A DNA stretch of 64,000 nucleotides, from the NCBI RefSeq assembly GCF_900608595.1, contig NZ_UWYY01000005.1, positions 124,001 to 188,000 of the forward strand. Reading direction: 5' to 3'. Both the position numbers and the translations under genes were made by a program. This document shows, piece after piece, positions 54,310-63,560 of this stretch. The DNA is from Promicromonospora panici (lineage in GTDB: Bacteria > Actinomycetota > Actinomycetes > Actinomycetales > Cellulomonadaceae). How positions within the stretch are numbered: the stretch's first letter is position 1; each line of letters begins with the position of its first letter. A model generated the notes under the pieces. The model made no database searches, was not told the DNA's origin, and saw nothing but the letters and a program-made list of their open reading frames with translations.

Positions 54310-55311
54310 CTAGTCATGGGTCCACTGCTCGGTCTGGGTCAGCCGGAACAGGTACACCAGGGGCGGGATCACGATGATCCCGGCGAGCGCCGCGACCAGC
54401 AGGAGCGCCCGCAGGGTGGCGGGGGCTCCCGCTGCATCGGTGATGGTCATCTGGTCGACGAGCAGCCACGGGTACTGGGCGGCGCCCCAGCCGACGACGA
54501 CCGAGGCGACTGCTATGACGGCGCTGACGCGCGCGGCGCCCGCCCGATGCCGGAAGAGCAGCACCAGGGCCACGATCCCACCGAGGATCGACGTGACGAT
54601 CAACGGCGCTGCCCGCCCGGTCAGGCCTTGCGCCAGCGTCGGTGCGTCCCGGGTGATGGGCAGGAGCGAGCCGAGCACCAAGGCACCCGTGACCGTCCCG
54701 ACGAGCAGGGTGCGGCGACGCAGCTGGGCGGCGAGCGCTTCGTGACCCGCCCGGCTCGCGTCGGCGGTGAGGAACGTGCCGGCCAGGAACGTGCAGCAGG
54801 CGACCGTGATCGCACCGGTCAGGAGCGAGGTCGGGTTCAGCCAGGACGACCAGCGGTCGCCCTGGCCGTCCGCCGGCACCCGGCCCGAGGCGATCGCGCC
54901 GGCGACGGTGCCGAGGAAGAACGGCGCGATGAGCGACGAGCCGGCGAACAGGGCGCCGTAGAGCCGAGCCTGCGAGAGCGTCGGGGAGTACTTGCGGAAG
55001 GCGAAGCCGGCGCCGCGCAGCACGATGCCGAGCAGCGCGAACAGCAAGGGCAGTATCAGGGTGGACATCGCGGCGGCGAAGGCGGTCGGGAAGCCGGTCC
55101 ACCAGGTCACGAGGACGTAGATCAGCCAGACGTGGTTGGCCTCCCACACCGGGCCGATGCTGTGGTCGATCTCCGTGCGCAGCTCTGCGCCGCGGGCAGC
55201 GCCTCCCGCAGTGATGTCGTAGAGGCCGGAGCCGAAGTCCGCGCCGCCGAACACCGCGTAGGCCACCAGGCCTACGAACATGGCCATGGCCACCGCGAGC
55301 TCGACGGTCAC
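54310..55311 (-). CDS. cydB: Cytochrome bd ubiquinol oxidase subunit II
   Basis: The 333-residue membrane protein begins with GTG 55311, overlapping the cydA stop. VAYAVFGGADFGSGLYD and IGPVWEANHVWLIY are CydB signatures, and about nine membrane segments follow. With CydA it forms the high-affinity terminal quinol oxidase. cydDC is not in the window. Confidence 0.93.
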   Translation of the reverse strand: MTVELAVAMAMFVGLVAYAVFGGADFGSGLYDITAGGAARGAELRTEIDHSIGPVWEANHVWLIYVLVTWWTGFPTAFAAAMSTLILPLLFALLGIVLRGAGFAFRKYSPTLSQARLYGALFAGSSLIAPFFLGTVAGAIASGRVPADGQGDRWSSWLNPTSLLTGAITVACCTFLAGTFLTADASRAGHEALAAQLRRRTLLVGTVTGALVLGSLLPITRDAPTLAQGLTGRAAPLIVTSILGGIVALVLLFRHRAGAARVSAVIAVASVVVGWGAAQYPWLLVDQMTITDAAGAPATLRALLLVAALAGIIVIPPLVYLFRLTQTEQWTHD

Positions 55312-56711
55312 GGCGTGTCCCGTCCGGAGCTCTCGTCGTGGAGCCTGGCCTGCGGCCCGTACGGGCTCGGCAGATCCTGCTGGCCCTGCCGCCAGCGGCG
55401 GGCCATCGACCGCAGCACGAGCACTGCGCCGACGGTCAGGCCGGTGTAGACCACCACGGTGGTGGCCAGCAGCCACCACAGGGCCGGGTAGTCCCCGGCT
55501 GCCTCGGAGGTGCGCATGACGTCGTAGACCACCCACGGCTGGCGCCCCACCTCGGTCGCGATCCAGCCCGCCTCGACGGCGATCACGGCCAGCGGCCCCG
55601 ACACCGCGCAGAACCTCAGGAACCACGTGTGATGGAGCAGGTCCCGCCCGCGCCACCAGCGAAGTGCCCAGAAGACGACGACGACCAGGGCGAGCAGCGT
55701 GCCGATCCCGATCATCGTCTGGAACGCCCAGTGAGTGATGTTGACCGGCGGCTGGTCCCGCAGCGGGATGGTGTCCAGCCCGCGGACCGGTGCAGTCAGG
55801 GAGTTCTGCGCGATGAGCGACCCGAGCACCGGGATGTCGAGCGCCCAGCGCACCTCGCCGTCGACCAGCACGCCACCGATCCGCAGCGGTGACGGGCTCT
55901 CCGTGGTCGTGGCGAGCTCGAACGCGGCGAGCTTGGCGGGCTGCCGGTCGCCGAGGCCGCCGCCGAGCAGATGTCCGACCACCGGCTGGAGCACTGCCGC
56001 GACGCTGGCGAAGCTGAAGGGCACGAGGAAGCCGAGCCGGTGGTGCCCGTCGCGTCGCCCGCGCAGCATGCCGACGGCGTAGACGCCCGCGATGCTGAAG
56101 CCGACGAGCATGTAGGCCGCGAGCCACATGTGGGCGAACTGCAGCCCGGCGATGGGATTGAACATCGCCGCCCAGGGGTCGACGTCGGTGACCTGGCCGT
56201 CGACGATACGGAAGCCGGCGGGGGTGTTCATCCACGCGTTCACGGAGATGACGCAGAACGTGCCGACCACGCCGGCGACCGCCATGGGGACCACCATGAG
56301 CAGGTGACGACGCGGCGGCATGCGCCCCCAGCCGTAGAGGTAGATGCCCAGGAAGATCGCCTCGACGAAGAATGACAACCCCTCGAGGGCGAACGGCAGG
56401 CCGAGCACGTCGCCGAAGGTGCCCATCAGGCCGGGCCACAGCAAACCCATCTCGAAGCTCAGCACCGTGCCCGACACCGCGCCGATCGCGAACAGGACGG
56501 CCGAGACCTTGGCCCACCGCTCCGCGAGGACGAGCGCGGTCGCGTCGTCGCGCACCACACCCCGCCAGTGGGCCACGAAGATCATCGCCGGGAAGGCCAC
56601 ACCGAACGACGCCAGGATGATGTGCCACCCCAGCGTGAACGCCATCTGCTGGCGCGCAGGGAGCAGGCCCGCCGGGTCGCCGGCCGCCACCAGGGACAGG
56701 GCGTCGTGCAC
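55308..56711 (-). CDS. cydA: Cytochrome bd ubiquinol oxidase subunit I
   Basis: The 467-residue subunit carries the haem ligands: QMAFTLGWHIILASFGV (His for haem b595), EGLSFFVEAIFLGIYLYGW (paired Glu), FAHMWLAAYMLVGF and GRQPWVVYDVMRTSEA (quinol site). The Q-loop is short, as in many actinobacterial CydA. The start is GTG 56711 or 56717; both give a short N-terminus before the first membrane segment. Confidence 0.92.
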   Translation of the reverse strand: MHDALSLVAAGDPAGLLPARQQMAFTLGWHIILASFGVAFPAMIFVAHWRGVVRDDATALVLAERWAKVSAVLFAIGAVSGTVLSFEMGLLWPGLMGTFGDVLGLPFALEGLSFFVEAIFLGIYLYGWGRMPPRRHLLMVVPMAVAGVVGTFCVISVNAWMNTPAGFRIVDGQVTDVDPWAAMFNPIAGLQFAHMWLAAYMLVGFSIAGVYAVGMLRGRRDGHHRLGFLVPFSFASVAAVLQPVVGHLLGGGLGDRQPAKLAAFELATTTESPSPLRIGGVLVDGEVRWALDIPVLGSLIAQNSLTAPVRGLDTIPLRDQPPVNITHWAFQTMIGIGTLLALVVVVFWALRWWRGRDLLHHTWFLRFCAVSGPLAVIAVEAGWIATEVGRQPWVVYDVMRTSEAAGDYPALWWLLATTVVVYTGLTVGAVLVLRSMARRWRQGQQDLPSPYGPQARLHDESSGRDTP

Positions 56712-56787
56712 TAGCACCTGGTGAGCCCCCGGTCGTGCGCCGACAGCGGGCCGTAGCCGTCGCCCTGCCGGTGGGAACTTCTCCTGG

Positions 56788-57492
56788 TCACACTGCACCT
56801 CCCACATCTCCACGGGGATGCCCGCTGCGAGCAGCCCGGTACGCGGGTGCCCGCAGGGCGGCCGTCCAGGGGTAGGTGCCCAGAGCGCCCGGCACGTTCT
56901 GGACCGGATCGAGTCGTGGCGCGTCCGTCATGGTGGTCGCACCGCAGCGGAGTGTGCCGAGCCGGTGCCACCTCCCACCCGGGTGCGCGGACAGCAGCCT
57001 GAGCTCTGCGCCGACGAGAGCAGAGGGTCCGGTGCCGGTGCCGCTGCGGGCGCGTGGCGAGGGCTCGGTGGGAGCCGCGGCGAGCAGGACGGGGCGGCCG
57101 TCGGTGTCGCGGAACGGCATGAGCGTGCCGAACCCACCTGCGAGCGGGCGGAGGCGCGGTGCCAGCAGGAAGCGGGTGGCCCGGCCCAGGCCGGTCGCCG
57201 ACAGCAGCAGGTCCTGCGAGCGGTCGCCTGCCGTCCAGTGCACCGCTAGGCCGAAGACGTCGGGCAGCGAAGTAGGCAGACCCGCGGCACGCGAGACACG
57301 CACGACCACCGGGTGGACCACGGGTGCGCCGAGCGCGGCGCCGCCCGGCGCGTCATGGGACTCGAGACGCAGTGTCCCGGCAAGCACGACACCGGTCGGG
57401 TGAAGCGGCCGGGGCCGCCACCTGCGCGCGACGGCAACCAAGGCGCCGAGCGCGAGGCCCACCACCCGCGCCATGCGGACCCCGGACCTCAT
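56788..57492 (-). CDS. Catalase-related hypothetical protein
   Basis: The 234-residue protein begins MRSGVRMARVVG and contains LHPTGVVLAGTLRLE, VVRVSRAAGLPTSLPDVFGLAV and LDPVQNVPGAL. This pattern resembles actinobacterial catalase-fold proteins but lacks a clear haem-binding Tyr motif. ATG 57492 overlaps the upstream stop. It lies between the cytochrome bd genes and a redox enzyme cluster, so a peroxide-related role is plausible. Confidence 0.72.
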   Translation of the reverse strand: MRSGVRMARVVGLALGALVAVARRWRPRPLHPTGVVLAGTLRLESHDAPGGAALGAPVVHPVVVRVSRAAGLPTSLPDVFGLAVHWTAGDRSQDLLLSATGLGRATRFLLAPRLRPLAGGFGTLMPFRDTDGRPVLLAAAPTEPSPRARSGTGTGPSALVGAELRLLSAHPGGRWHRLGTLRCGATTMTDAPRLDPVQNVPGALGTYPWTAALRAPAYRAARSGHPRGDVGGAV

Positions 57493-58055
57493 GTCCGTGC
57501 CCGCCGCACCATGGCCCGGACGCGCCGGTAGACGACGACGCCCGCAAGCACCCACGGGCCCACGACGATGACGGGGTCGAGAATCTGGTGGCGCACGTCG
57601 ACCCGTCCTGCCCGGGACCGGACCGGGTGGTACGACGGCTCGGCGAGCACGCCGGTCTCCGTCAGCGGGTTGTCCGGGCGGCGGGTGAAGAGGGACGCGA
57701 GGTGGCTCTCGACGGCGTCCACCCGGTCGGCCGCGATGAGCAGTAGCCAGTGCGCTGCGCGCGCCTCGCTGAACCGCTCGTACGCGTACCTCCGGACAAC
57801 ACCCGACAGACCTTTGAGCGGTACCGACGTGCCGAAGACCGGCGTCAGTCGTGCGTGCTCGATCGAGCGCTCCCTGGGCTGGTGCTCCTCCTGCTGCTCC
57901 GGCAGGTCCCAGTGCGCGCCGGTCTTCAGCCCGCGCACCTCGCGCGGGGAGGAGGGCCGGTCGGCAGGGTCGAGGTCTGCACCCCAGCCGGGTATGCGGG
58001 CGCGCAGCTGTTCCGGTGTCTCGGGCAGGGGCGGTTTGTCGGCGGTGTACGGCAC
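57489..58055 (-). CDS. Hypothetical protein with a C-terminal membrane anchor
   Basis: The 188-residue protein has a Pro-rich, charged N-terminal half and one hydrophobic stretch near residues 162-177 (PVIVVGPWVLAGVVVY), ending RRVRAMVRRART, so it is probably inner-membrane anchored with most of it in the cytoplasm. ATG 58055 precedes the catalase-like gene by coupled overlap. No family is recognised. Confidence 0.7.
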   Translation of the reverse strand: MPYTADKPPLPETPEQLRARIPGWGADLDPADRPSSPREVRGLKTGAHWDLPEQQEEHQPRERSIEHARLTPVFGTSVPLKGLSGVVRRYAYERFSEARAAHWLLLIAADRVDAVESHLASLFTRRPDNPLTETGVLAEPSYHPVRSRAGRVDVRHQILDPVIVVGPWVLAGVVVYRRVRAMVRRART

Positions 58056-58067
58056 GGTGGCCTCCTC

Positions 58068-59216
58068 TCAGGCTGCGCCGGGCACGACGAGCGGCTTGAT
58101 GCACCCGTCGAGCTTGGCGGAGAAGATGTGGTACCCCTCGGCGATGTGCTCCAGGGGGATCCGGTGGGTCACGATGTCACTCGGTGTGAGGTAGCCGTTG
58201 CGCATGTGCTCGAACAGCCGAGGCCACTGCCGTTTCACGGGCGCCTGGTTCATGCGCAGGGTGAGGCCCTTGTTCATGGCGTCGCCGAACTTCACCGCGC
58301 TGAAGATCGGCCCGTACGCGCCCATCACCGAGACCGTGCCGCCCTTGCGCACGGAATCGATCGCCCAGTTCAGCGCGACCGGCGATCCGCCTTGCAGCTT
58401 GAGCTTCGCGCTCGTCACATGCTGCAGCAGGTGCCCGTCCGCCTCTGCGCCGACAGCGTCGATCACCCGGTCGGCGCCGAGCCATCCGGTGGTGCGCTTC
58501 ATCTCCACGACGATGTCCTTGTGCTGCGTGAAGTTCACCGTCTCGGCATAGGCGAACGAGCGGGCCATTTCCAGCCGGTCCTCGATGTGGTCGACGACGA
58601 TGACCCTGCCGGCGCCCATCAGCCAGGCCGACCGGGCGGCGAACAGCCCGACCGGGCCGGCGCCGAACACGACGACGACGTCGCCCTCGGCGATGTCGGC
58701 GAGCTGGGCACCGAAGTAGCCGGTGGCCAGCGCGTCCGTGCACAGGACCGCATCCTCCTCGTCCATCCAGTCGGGCACGATCGTGGGGCCGACGTCGGCG
58801 AAGGGAACCCGGACGTACTCGGCCTGTGCCCCGTCGTAGCCGCCGGTGGTGTGCGAGTAGCCGTAGATGCCGCCCACCGCCGTGGCGTTCGGGTTCACGT
58901 TGTGGCAGTTGGAGTACAGGCCTCGCGCGCAGAAGTAGCACGTCCCGCAGTAGATGTTGAAGGGCACCATCACGCGGTCCCCGACGGAGAGGTTGCGCAC
59001 CGACGGTCCGACCTCATGCACCACGCCGACGAACTCGTGCCCGAACGTCGACCCCACCCGGGTGTCCGGCATGAGGCCGTGGTAGAGGTGCAGGTCCGAC
59101 CCGCAGATCGCCGCCGTCGTAACCCGCACGATCGCGTCGTTCGGGTGCTCGATCAGCGGCAGGTCTTTCTCCTCGACGCGGATCTTGTACGGTCCGCGAT
59201 ACACCATCGCTCTCAT
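58068..59216 (-). CDS. Zinc-dependent alcohol/formaldehyde dehydrogenase
   Basis: A 382-residue medium-chain dehydrogenase. Catalytic-zinc residues lie in ICGSDLHLYHG and GHEFVG; the structural-zinc lobe CGTCYFCARGLYSNC is intact. FGAGPVGLFAA is the NAD-binding motif. The long AVGGIYGYSHTTGGYDGAQAEYV insert resembles glutathione-independent formaldehyde dehydrogenases. ATG 59216 overlaps the DUF2231 stop. Confidence 0.88.
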   Translation of the reverse strand: MRAMVYRGPYKIRVEEKDLPLIEHPNDAIVRVTTAAICGSDLHLYHGLMPDTRVGSTFGHEFVGVVHEVGPSVRNLSVGDRVMVPFNIYCGTCYFCARGLYSNCHNVNPNATAVGGIYGYSHTTGGYDGAQAEYVRVPFADVGPTIVPDWMDEEDAVLCTDALATGYFGAQLADIAEGDVVVVFGAGPVGLFAARSAWLMGAGRVIVVDHIEDRLEMARSFAYAETVNFTQHKDIVVEMKRTTGWLGADRVIDAVGAEADGHLLQHVTSAKLKLQGGSPVALNWAIDSVRKGGTVSVMGAYGPIFSAVKFGDAMNKGLTLRMNQAPVKRQWPRLFEHMRNGYLTPSDIVTHRIPLEHIAEGYHIFSAKLDGCIKPLVVPGAA

Positions 59217-59713
59217 TGCGGCCCCCGCGGTACCGAGATCCCGGTCGTGAGGCGTGCCGGCGCGTCCAGTCCGGCGTCGTCGTCGACCCCGACGCCCAGC
59301 CTGCCGACCAGCTCGCCGCCCAGCCACCCGGTGCCTGCCGCGATGACCAGCGCGACCAGGGCCAGCACGAAGGACGTAGGGCGAGGCATGTAGTCCGGGC
59401 TCCCGGCACGGAGCAGCGAGCTCCCGGTGAACAGCAGGAGCATGACGAGGTTTCCGCTACCGTGCAGGAGCGCGACCCGCTTGGCCCGTGTGCCGCGCGG
59501 TATCGCGAGATAGTCGATCAGGCCGAAGGCCGACGCGACCAAGCCTGTCACGACCGCCACAACGATCATCAGGTACGACGCGTACGCCAGGCGACCGTCA
59601 TGGGTCACGAGACCGATCGTGTCGAACGCGACCGCCGTCGCGAGCAACCCGAGGGGTAGGACGACCAGCTGCTGGTGCATCGCATGCCCCGCAGCCTTTG
59701 CTCTGCTCTCCAT
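59213..59713 (-). CDS. DUF2231-type membrane protein
   Basis: A 166-residue protein with four membrane segments and the N-terminal HAMHQQLVVLPLGLLATAVAFD, typical of DUF2231 (predicted haem- or quinone-associated membrane proteins). ATG 59713 follows GAAGAGG. Its C-terminus overlaps the dehydrogenase start. Confidence 0.75.
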   Translation of the reverse strand: MESRAKAAGHAMHQQLVVLPLGLLATAVAFDTIGLVTHDGRLAYASYLMIVVAVVTGLVASAFGLIDYLAIPRGTRAKRVALLHGSGNLVMLLLFTGSSLLRAGSPDYMPRPTSFVLALVALVIAAGTGWLGGELVGRLGVGVDDDAGLDAPARLTTGISVPRGPQ

Positions 59714-59793
59714 CTGTGACCTCTTCCTCTGAGCTCTCCGGCAGGGATGCCCCCGGAGCGTCATGTCCGCCGTGTCAAGGACCACCGGACGGG

Positions 59794-60543
59794 TCAGTGC
59801 GCACCCACCGCACGCGCCCGCTCGACCGCGGCTGCCACCCCACCGGACCATGGCTCGCCGTGACCGGGCAGCAGCACCGTCGAACCGGAATCGCAAGGGA
59901 CCAGCCGTTCCAGCGAAGCCAGTGCCTGCGCGCTGTCGGCCGTCGCGGCCCCGGCGATGATCTGCGGTCCCCGCCGCCCTGTGTACGGGTCGAGGGTGAC
60001 CAACGCGTCCCCGGTGATCAGCACGTCCCGTTCAGCCAGGTGGAGCGCGCAGTGGCCGAAGGTATGGCCAGGCGTGAAGACCACCTGCGGCCTGCCCGGC
60101 ACGAGAAGCTCAACGCCCGGCCGCAGCGGTCGCAGTCCTTCGACACCGCGCACACTCAGCGCCCCAGCGGCCGTCATCGAAGCAAGGCCCCGCAGCGAGC
60201 GGGGGTACCGCAGGGGGTAGATCGCCCGGGCGTTCTCGTGCGCGTACCGGTACGGGTCGGCCGCGATCGTGAAGTCCTCCTCGTGGAGCCAGATCGGCAC
60301 CCCTAGTCGCGACCGCACCATGGCGGCCGAGCCGGTGTGGTCGAAGTGGGCGTGCGTCAGCACCGCCGCGGCAACGTCCGACGGCCTGTGCCCGAGCCGG
60401 CGCAAGGCCTCGCCCAGCACCCGCCAGGTGGCCGGCAGACCCGTGTCCACCACGAGCAGCCGCCCCTCCTGCTCCACGACGTAGACGTTGACGTAGGCAT
60501 GCTCGAGACGATGCACGCCGTCGGCGACCTCGCGCAGCATCAT
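59794..60543 (-). CDS. Metallo-beta-lactamase-fold hydrolase
   Basis: The 249-residue protein has the MBL metal motif THAHFDHTG (HxHxDH), then TPGHTFGHCALHL, GDALVTLD and a C-terminal LLPGHGEPW. Such proteins hydrolyse thioesters, lactones or phosphodiesters, or reduce O2 when fused to flavin domains; the substrate is not evident. ATG 60543 follows GAAGGGAAG. Confidence 0.87.
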   Translation of the reverse strand: MMLREVADGVHRLEHAYVNVYVVEQEGRLLVVDTGLPATWRVLGEALRRLGHRPSDVAAAVLTHAHFDHTGSAAMVRSRLGVPIWLHEEDFTIAADPYRYAHENARAIYPLRYPRSLRGLASMTAAGALSVRGVEGLRPLRPGVELLVPGRPQVVFTPGHTFGHCALHLAERDVLITGDALVTLDPYTGRRGPQIIAGAATADSAQALASLERLVPCDSGSTVLLPGHGEPWSGGVAAAVERARAVGAH

Positions 60544-60657
60544 GCGTCTTCCCTTCGGACGGCAGGCCGATCAGGGCCTCTCGCGGAACTCCGGCGGGAG
60601 CGGCCATCCGACAGTGTTCGCCGGTCGCACGGCCGCTCACCTGTCGCTCCTGACGCG

Positions 60658-61539
60658 TTACTCCTTGTGGAGTGCGTCCTGGGCGACGCCCATGGCCTTT
60701 TCCACCGGTTCGGGCATGCCGGTGGTGCCGTGGAAGCGCACGTCGGGCTTGGTGGGCGGTGGTGCGGGCACGCCGGCGGGCGGCTCGGCCAGATACTCGA
60801 ACTCGCCCTTCCCGTCCGGCGTCGGCCCGCTCGCCCAGCTGCCCTCGCTCGCGGCCTGGCCGTCGGAGAAGTTGATGTACTGGTAGGAGGCCTCGCGGTG
60901 CTCCTTGCTGAGAGGGAACGTGCTCGGCACCGGCAAGTCCTCGATGCCCTCCTCGCGCAGCTCCTGGGCCGCGGCGATCCACTGGTTCTGGTGCATCGTG
61001 TCGCGCGCCAGGAGGAACGCGAGCAGGTCGCGCACGCCTGCGTCGTCGGTCATGTGATAGAGCCGGGAAACCTGGAGCCGGCCCTGCATCTCGGCGTTCG
61101 CGTTGGCGGTGAAGTCGGCCAGCATGTTGCCGCTGGCTGTGACGTAGCCGGCGGTCCAGGGATTGCCGTTGGAGTCCACGGGGCGCGCGCCGGCACCCGC
61201 GACGATCGCGTGCTGCGGGTCGGTGCCGCCGATGATCGCCGCGACCGTCGGGTCGTTCTGCATGGCTCCCTCCGTGACACCGAGCGGTGCCTTCTCGAGC
61301 AGCTGGGCGATCATCGTCGCGAGCATCTCGACGTGGCCCATCTCCTCGGCGCCGATGCCGTAGAGCAGGTCGCGGTACTTGCCTGGCATATGGGCGTTCC
61401 AGGATTGGAAGCCGTACTGCATGGCCACGGTGATCTCGCCGTACTGGCCGCCGAGCACCTCTTGCAGCTTGTGGGCGTAGACCGCGTCCGGCTTGTCCGG
61501 TGTGGCTTTGTGCTGCAGTTCCTGACGATGGAAGAACAT
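60658..61539 (-). CDS. Manganese catalase
   Basis: A 293-residue non-haem catalase. Mn ligands fall in GGQYGEITVAMQYGFQSWN, GAEEMGHVEMLATMI and LARDTMHQNQWIAA. The C-terminal third (PPAGVPAPPPTKPDV) is the family's proline-rich tail. It breaks down hydrogen peroxide in the cytoplasm and needs no haem, which suits the neighbouring oxidase cluster. Confidence 0.92.
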   Translation of the reverse strand: MFFHRQELQHKATPDKPDAVYAHKLQEVLGGQYGEITVAMQYGFQSWNAHMPGKYRDLLYGIGAEEMGHVEMLATMIAQLLEKAPLGVTEGAMQNDPTVAAIIGGTDPQHAIVAGAGARPVDSNGNPWTAGYVTASGNMLADFTANANAEMQGRLQVSRLYHMTDDAGVRDLLAFLLARDTMHQNQWIAAAQELREEGIEDLPVPSTFPLSKEHREASYQYINFSDGQAASEGSWASGPTPDGKGEFEYLAEPPAGVPAPPPTKPDVRFHGTTGMPEPVEKAMGVAQDALHKE

Positions 61540-62167
61540 GGGCCTGCTCCCTCGAAGTCGTCGTGCTCATGGAGTGCTGCGTTTGTCCCGCTACCCTTGC
61601 GAACGGCTCCTCCACTGTCATAACCGGTCCGATCACTCGCACGTCGAGATCAGGCGCGTGGTAGCGGCGGGACGAACGGCTGAGCTGTAGCCACATGACC
61701 GCCCACGAGACGTGCCCAACAACGGGCCTCGTGCTCGCGCATTGACGCTGGTTCGTGCCCGATCGCATGTGCTCGCAGCCGTCTGCTGCCCGGACGTCGA
61801 CAGGGATGGCCGTGTCGGTGAGGCACCGGCGCCGCTCAGCCCACCGCTCCTCGTCGGACATCAAGATCGTGGGCTCTCGAGCCTCGGGGTAGCTAACCGT
61901 CAGATGAGGCGCGAGCCGTCGCCGCGTCGCCCAGCGCAGGAAGTCGCCGGTCGCCGTCCGCTGATCATGCGTCACCCCGTCGAGCCAGAGGTCGAGAGTG
62001 GTCTGGTCCAAGGCCTCAAGGGAACCCTGGCCATCGCGAGAGCCAACTGAGCCGTGCCGTCCTCAGACGCGTTGAGACGCGGCGTGCGAGCCGCCCGGTC
62101 CCGTGCCACGGTGCGAGAGGAGGACAGTGGTCCAGCACCGACCACGCTCACCGGACAGGAGACGACG
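61540..62167. other. Gene-poor region with an integrase remnant
   Basis: About 630 bases with no intact gene. It includes the integrase fragment (61777-62050). The rest gives no motif. Confidence 0.45.
61777..62050 (-). pseudogene. Tyrosine-recombinase/integrase N-terminal fragment
   Basis: The frame reads LDQTTLDLWLDGVTHDQRT, then GDFLRWATRRRLAPHL and SDEERWAERRRCLTDTAIPVDVRAA, the typical linker of actinobacterial XerC-like site-specific integrases (the usual form is RDFLRWAR). After this the sequence stops resembling one; the catalytic R-H-R-Y part is missing. It probably marks a former insertion. Confidence 0.65.
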
Positions 62168-62362
62168 ATGACCGACCAGCCGGGATACGACCCTGCCGAG
62201 GACTCCGACGCCGACCCGGACCAGCTCAACCCGCGCACCGGCGCGGCAGCGGGCGTGGGCGACGCCCCTGCCCCGCAGACCGTCGGTGACGAGCCCGATG
62301 CGGACGCCGACCCGGACTCCCTGAACCCGAGGACGGGCGACCACGCCCATCCCGAGGACTGA
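62168..62362 (+). CDS. Small acidic repeat protein
   Basis: A 64-residue protein, very acidic and Pro-rich. The unit DADPDxLNPRTG occurs twice (near residues 14-25 and 46-57). ATG 62168 follows AGGAG. There is no signal peptide or membrane segment. The function is unknown; the periodicity suggests a disordered or metal-binding protein. Confidence 0.7.
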   Translation: MTDQPGYDPAEDSDADPDQLNPRTGAAAGVGDAPAPQTVGDEPDADADPDSLNPRTGDHAHPED

Positions 62363-62672
62363 GGTGGCGATGCGTTCCTCCTGGTTGACGGCTGACCCCG
62401 ATGACGAGCACGGACACGTTGCCCCCGACACTTGCGGCCGAGTACAAGCCCTCCTCAAGGGCGGGGCCGGCATCAGCCAAGCTTGCGTCGGACCGCACGC
62501 CTTGCCACGGAGCGGTCAGAGACTGGCTCACGAACCAGTCGCTCTGCGCGTTCGAGATGCGGCTCGCCAGACACGGTCGCTCCCATAGACGCACCAACGG
62601 GTGATCTCTGGTGCGAACCAGGTCAGGCGGGTGCTCTGCACGGTGCCCAGAGATGAGATCGCGCTGCTCGAG
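62363..62672. other. Gene-free gap
   Basis: About 310 bases. I see no gene, promoter or strong hairpin. Confidence 0.45.
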
Positions 62673-63398
62673 TCAGACGTCGGAGGGTCCCGTCGGCAGA
62701 AGTGAGGCGTTCTGGCGCTCCAGCGCCTTCACCGCGCCTGCGCGCCAGCTCTCGGCGAGGGACTGCGAGAAGGGGTCGGGGAAGATGTCTTCCTCTCCTC
62801 GCTCCAGTGCCTCGAAGATTGCTCGGGCTACCACCCGTGGAGACTCCTTGGGGATCTCGAGGTCGCGCACCATGTCGGTGTCCACGGGTCCGGGCAGCAC
62901 GGCATGAACGTCTACGCCCTGACTTGCGAGGGTGGCACGCAGGGACTGCGTCAGGGAGAACGCGGCGGCCTTCGAGATCGAGTAGGCCGGGGTCATGGGC
63001 AACGCCGCCAGTGCAGCCAGGGACAGCACGTTGACGATCGCTCCCCGCGACTCGACGAGCCGAGGCAGGAACGTCTGAGTGATGGCATAGGGGCCGAAGA
63101 GGTTGACCTCGAGATGTCGCTGCAAGGCGGCTCGATCGGCCAGGTCTTCGTAGCCGTACAGGCCCGCACTGTTGATGAGGACGTCGAGCGAAGCAACGGC
63201 CCCGGCAGCGCTTCGGATCTGCTCGGCGTCGGTGATGTCGAGCCTCAGCGCCGTTACCCGGCTGTCGAGGAAGTCGGTGGGCTGCCGTACACCGGCGTAC
63301 ACCGTTCGGGCTCCCCGGTCGAGGGCCTCCTCGACCAGCGCTCGTCCGATTCCTCGATTCGCACCTGTGATGAGAACTGTCTTGTCCGCGACACTCAC
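62673..63398 (-). CDS. Short-chain dehydrogenase/reductase
   Basis: A 241-residue SDR with TGANRGIGRA, a NSAG motif and catalytic YSISK. PGPVDTDMV follows the active site. GTG 63398 follows AGGAGG. It is divergent from an ECF sigma factor gene. Confidence 0.88.
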   Translation of the reverse strand: MSVADKTVLITGANRGIGRALVEEALDRGARTVYAGVRQPTDFLDSRVTALRLDITDAEQIRSAAGAVASLDVLINSAGLYGYEDLADRAALQRHLEVNLFGPYAITQTFLPRLVESRGAIVNVLSLAALAALPMTPAYSISKAAAFSLTQSLRATLASQGVDVHAVLPGPVDTDMVRDLEIPKESPRVVARAIFEALERGEEDIFPDPFSQSLAESWRAGAVKALERQNASLLPTGPSDV

Positions 63399-63458
63399 TG
63401 CGTCCTCCTACCCGCTTGCGTTTGGCTGTCAACGGGGTAGACAACGGGGAATCGGGAG

Positions 63459-63487
63459 ACTGGGCGCGTGTGGTGCGCCCAGTTTTT
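63459..63487 (+). terminator. Intrinsic terminator with T-run
   Basis: ACTGGGCGC (63459-63467) pairs with GCGCCCAGT (63475-63483) around a seven-base loop, followed by TTTT. It reads in the plus direction between a divergent SDR and a sigma factor gene, so no known gene ends here; it may be a leader attenuator or end a small RNA. Confidence 0.65.
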
Positions 63488-63560
63488 GGTCTGGCCGGTG
63501 TCACAACAACGACAGCGAAACTTTCAGACAGCGGACGAGGCCCGTAGGGAGTGGTAATCC

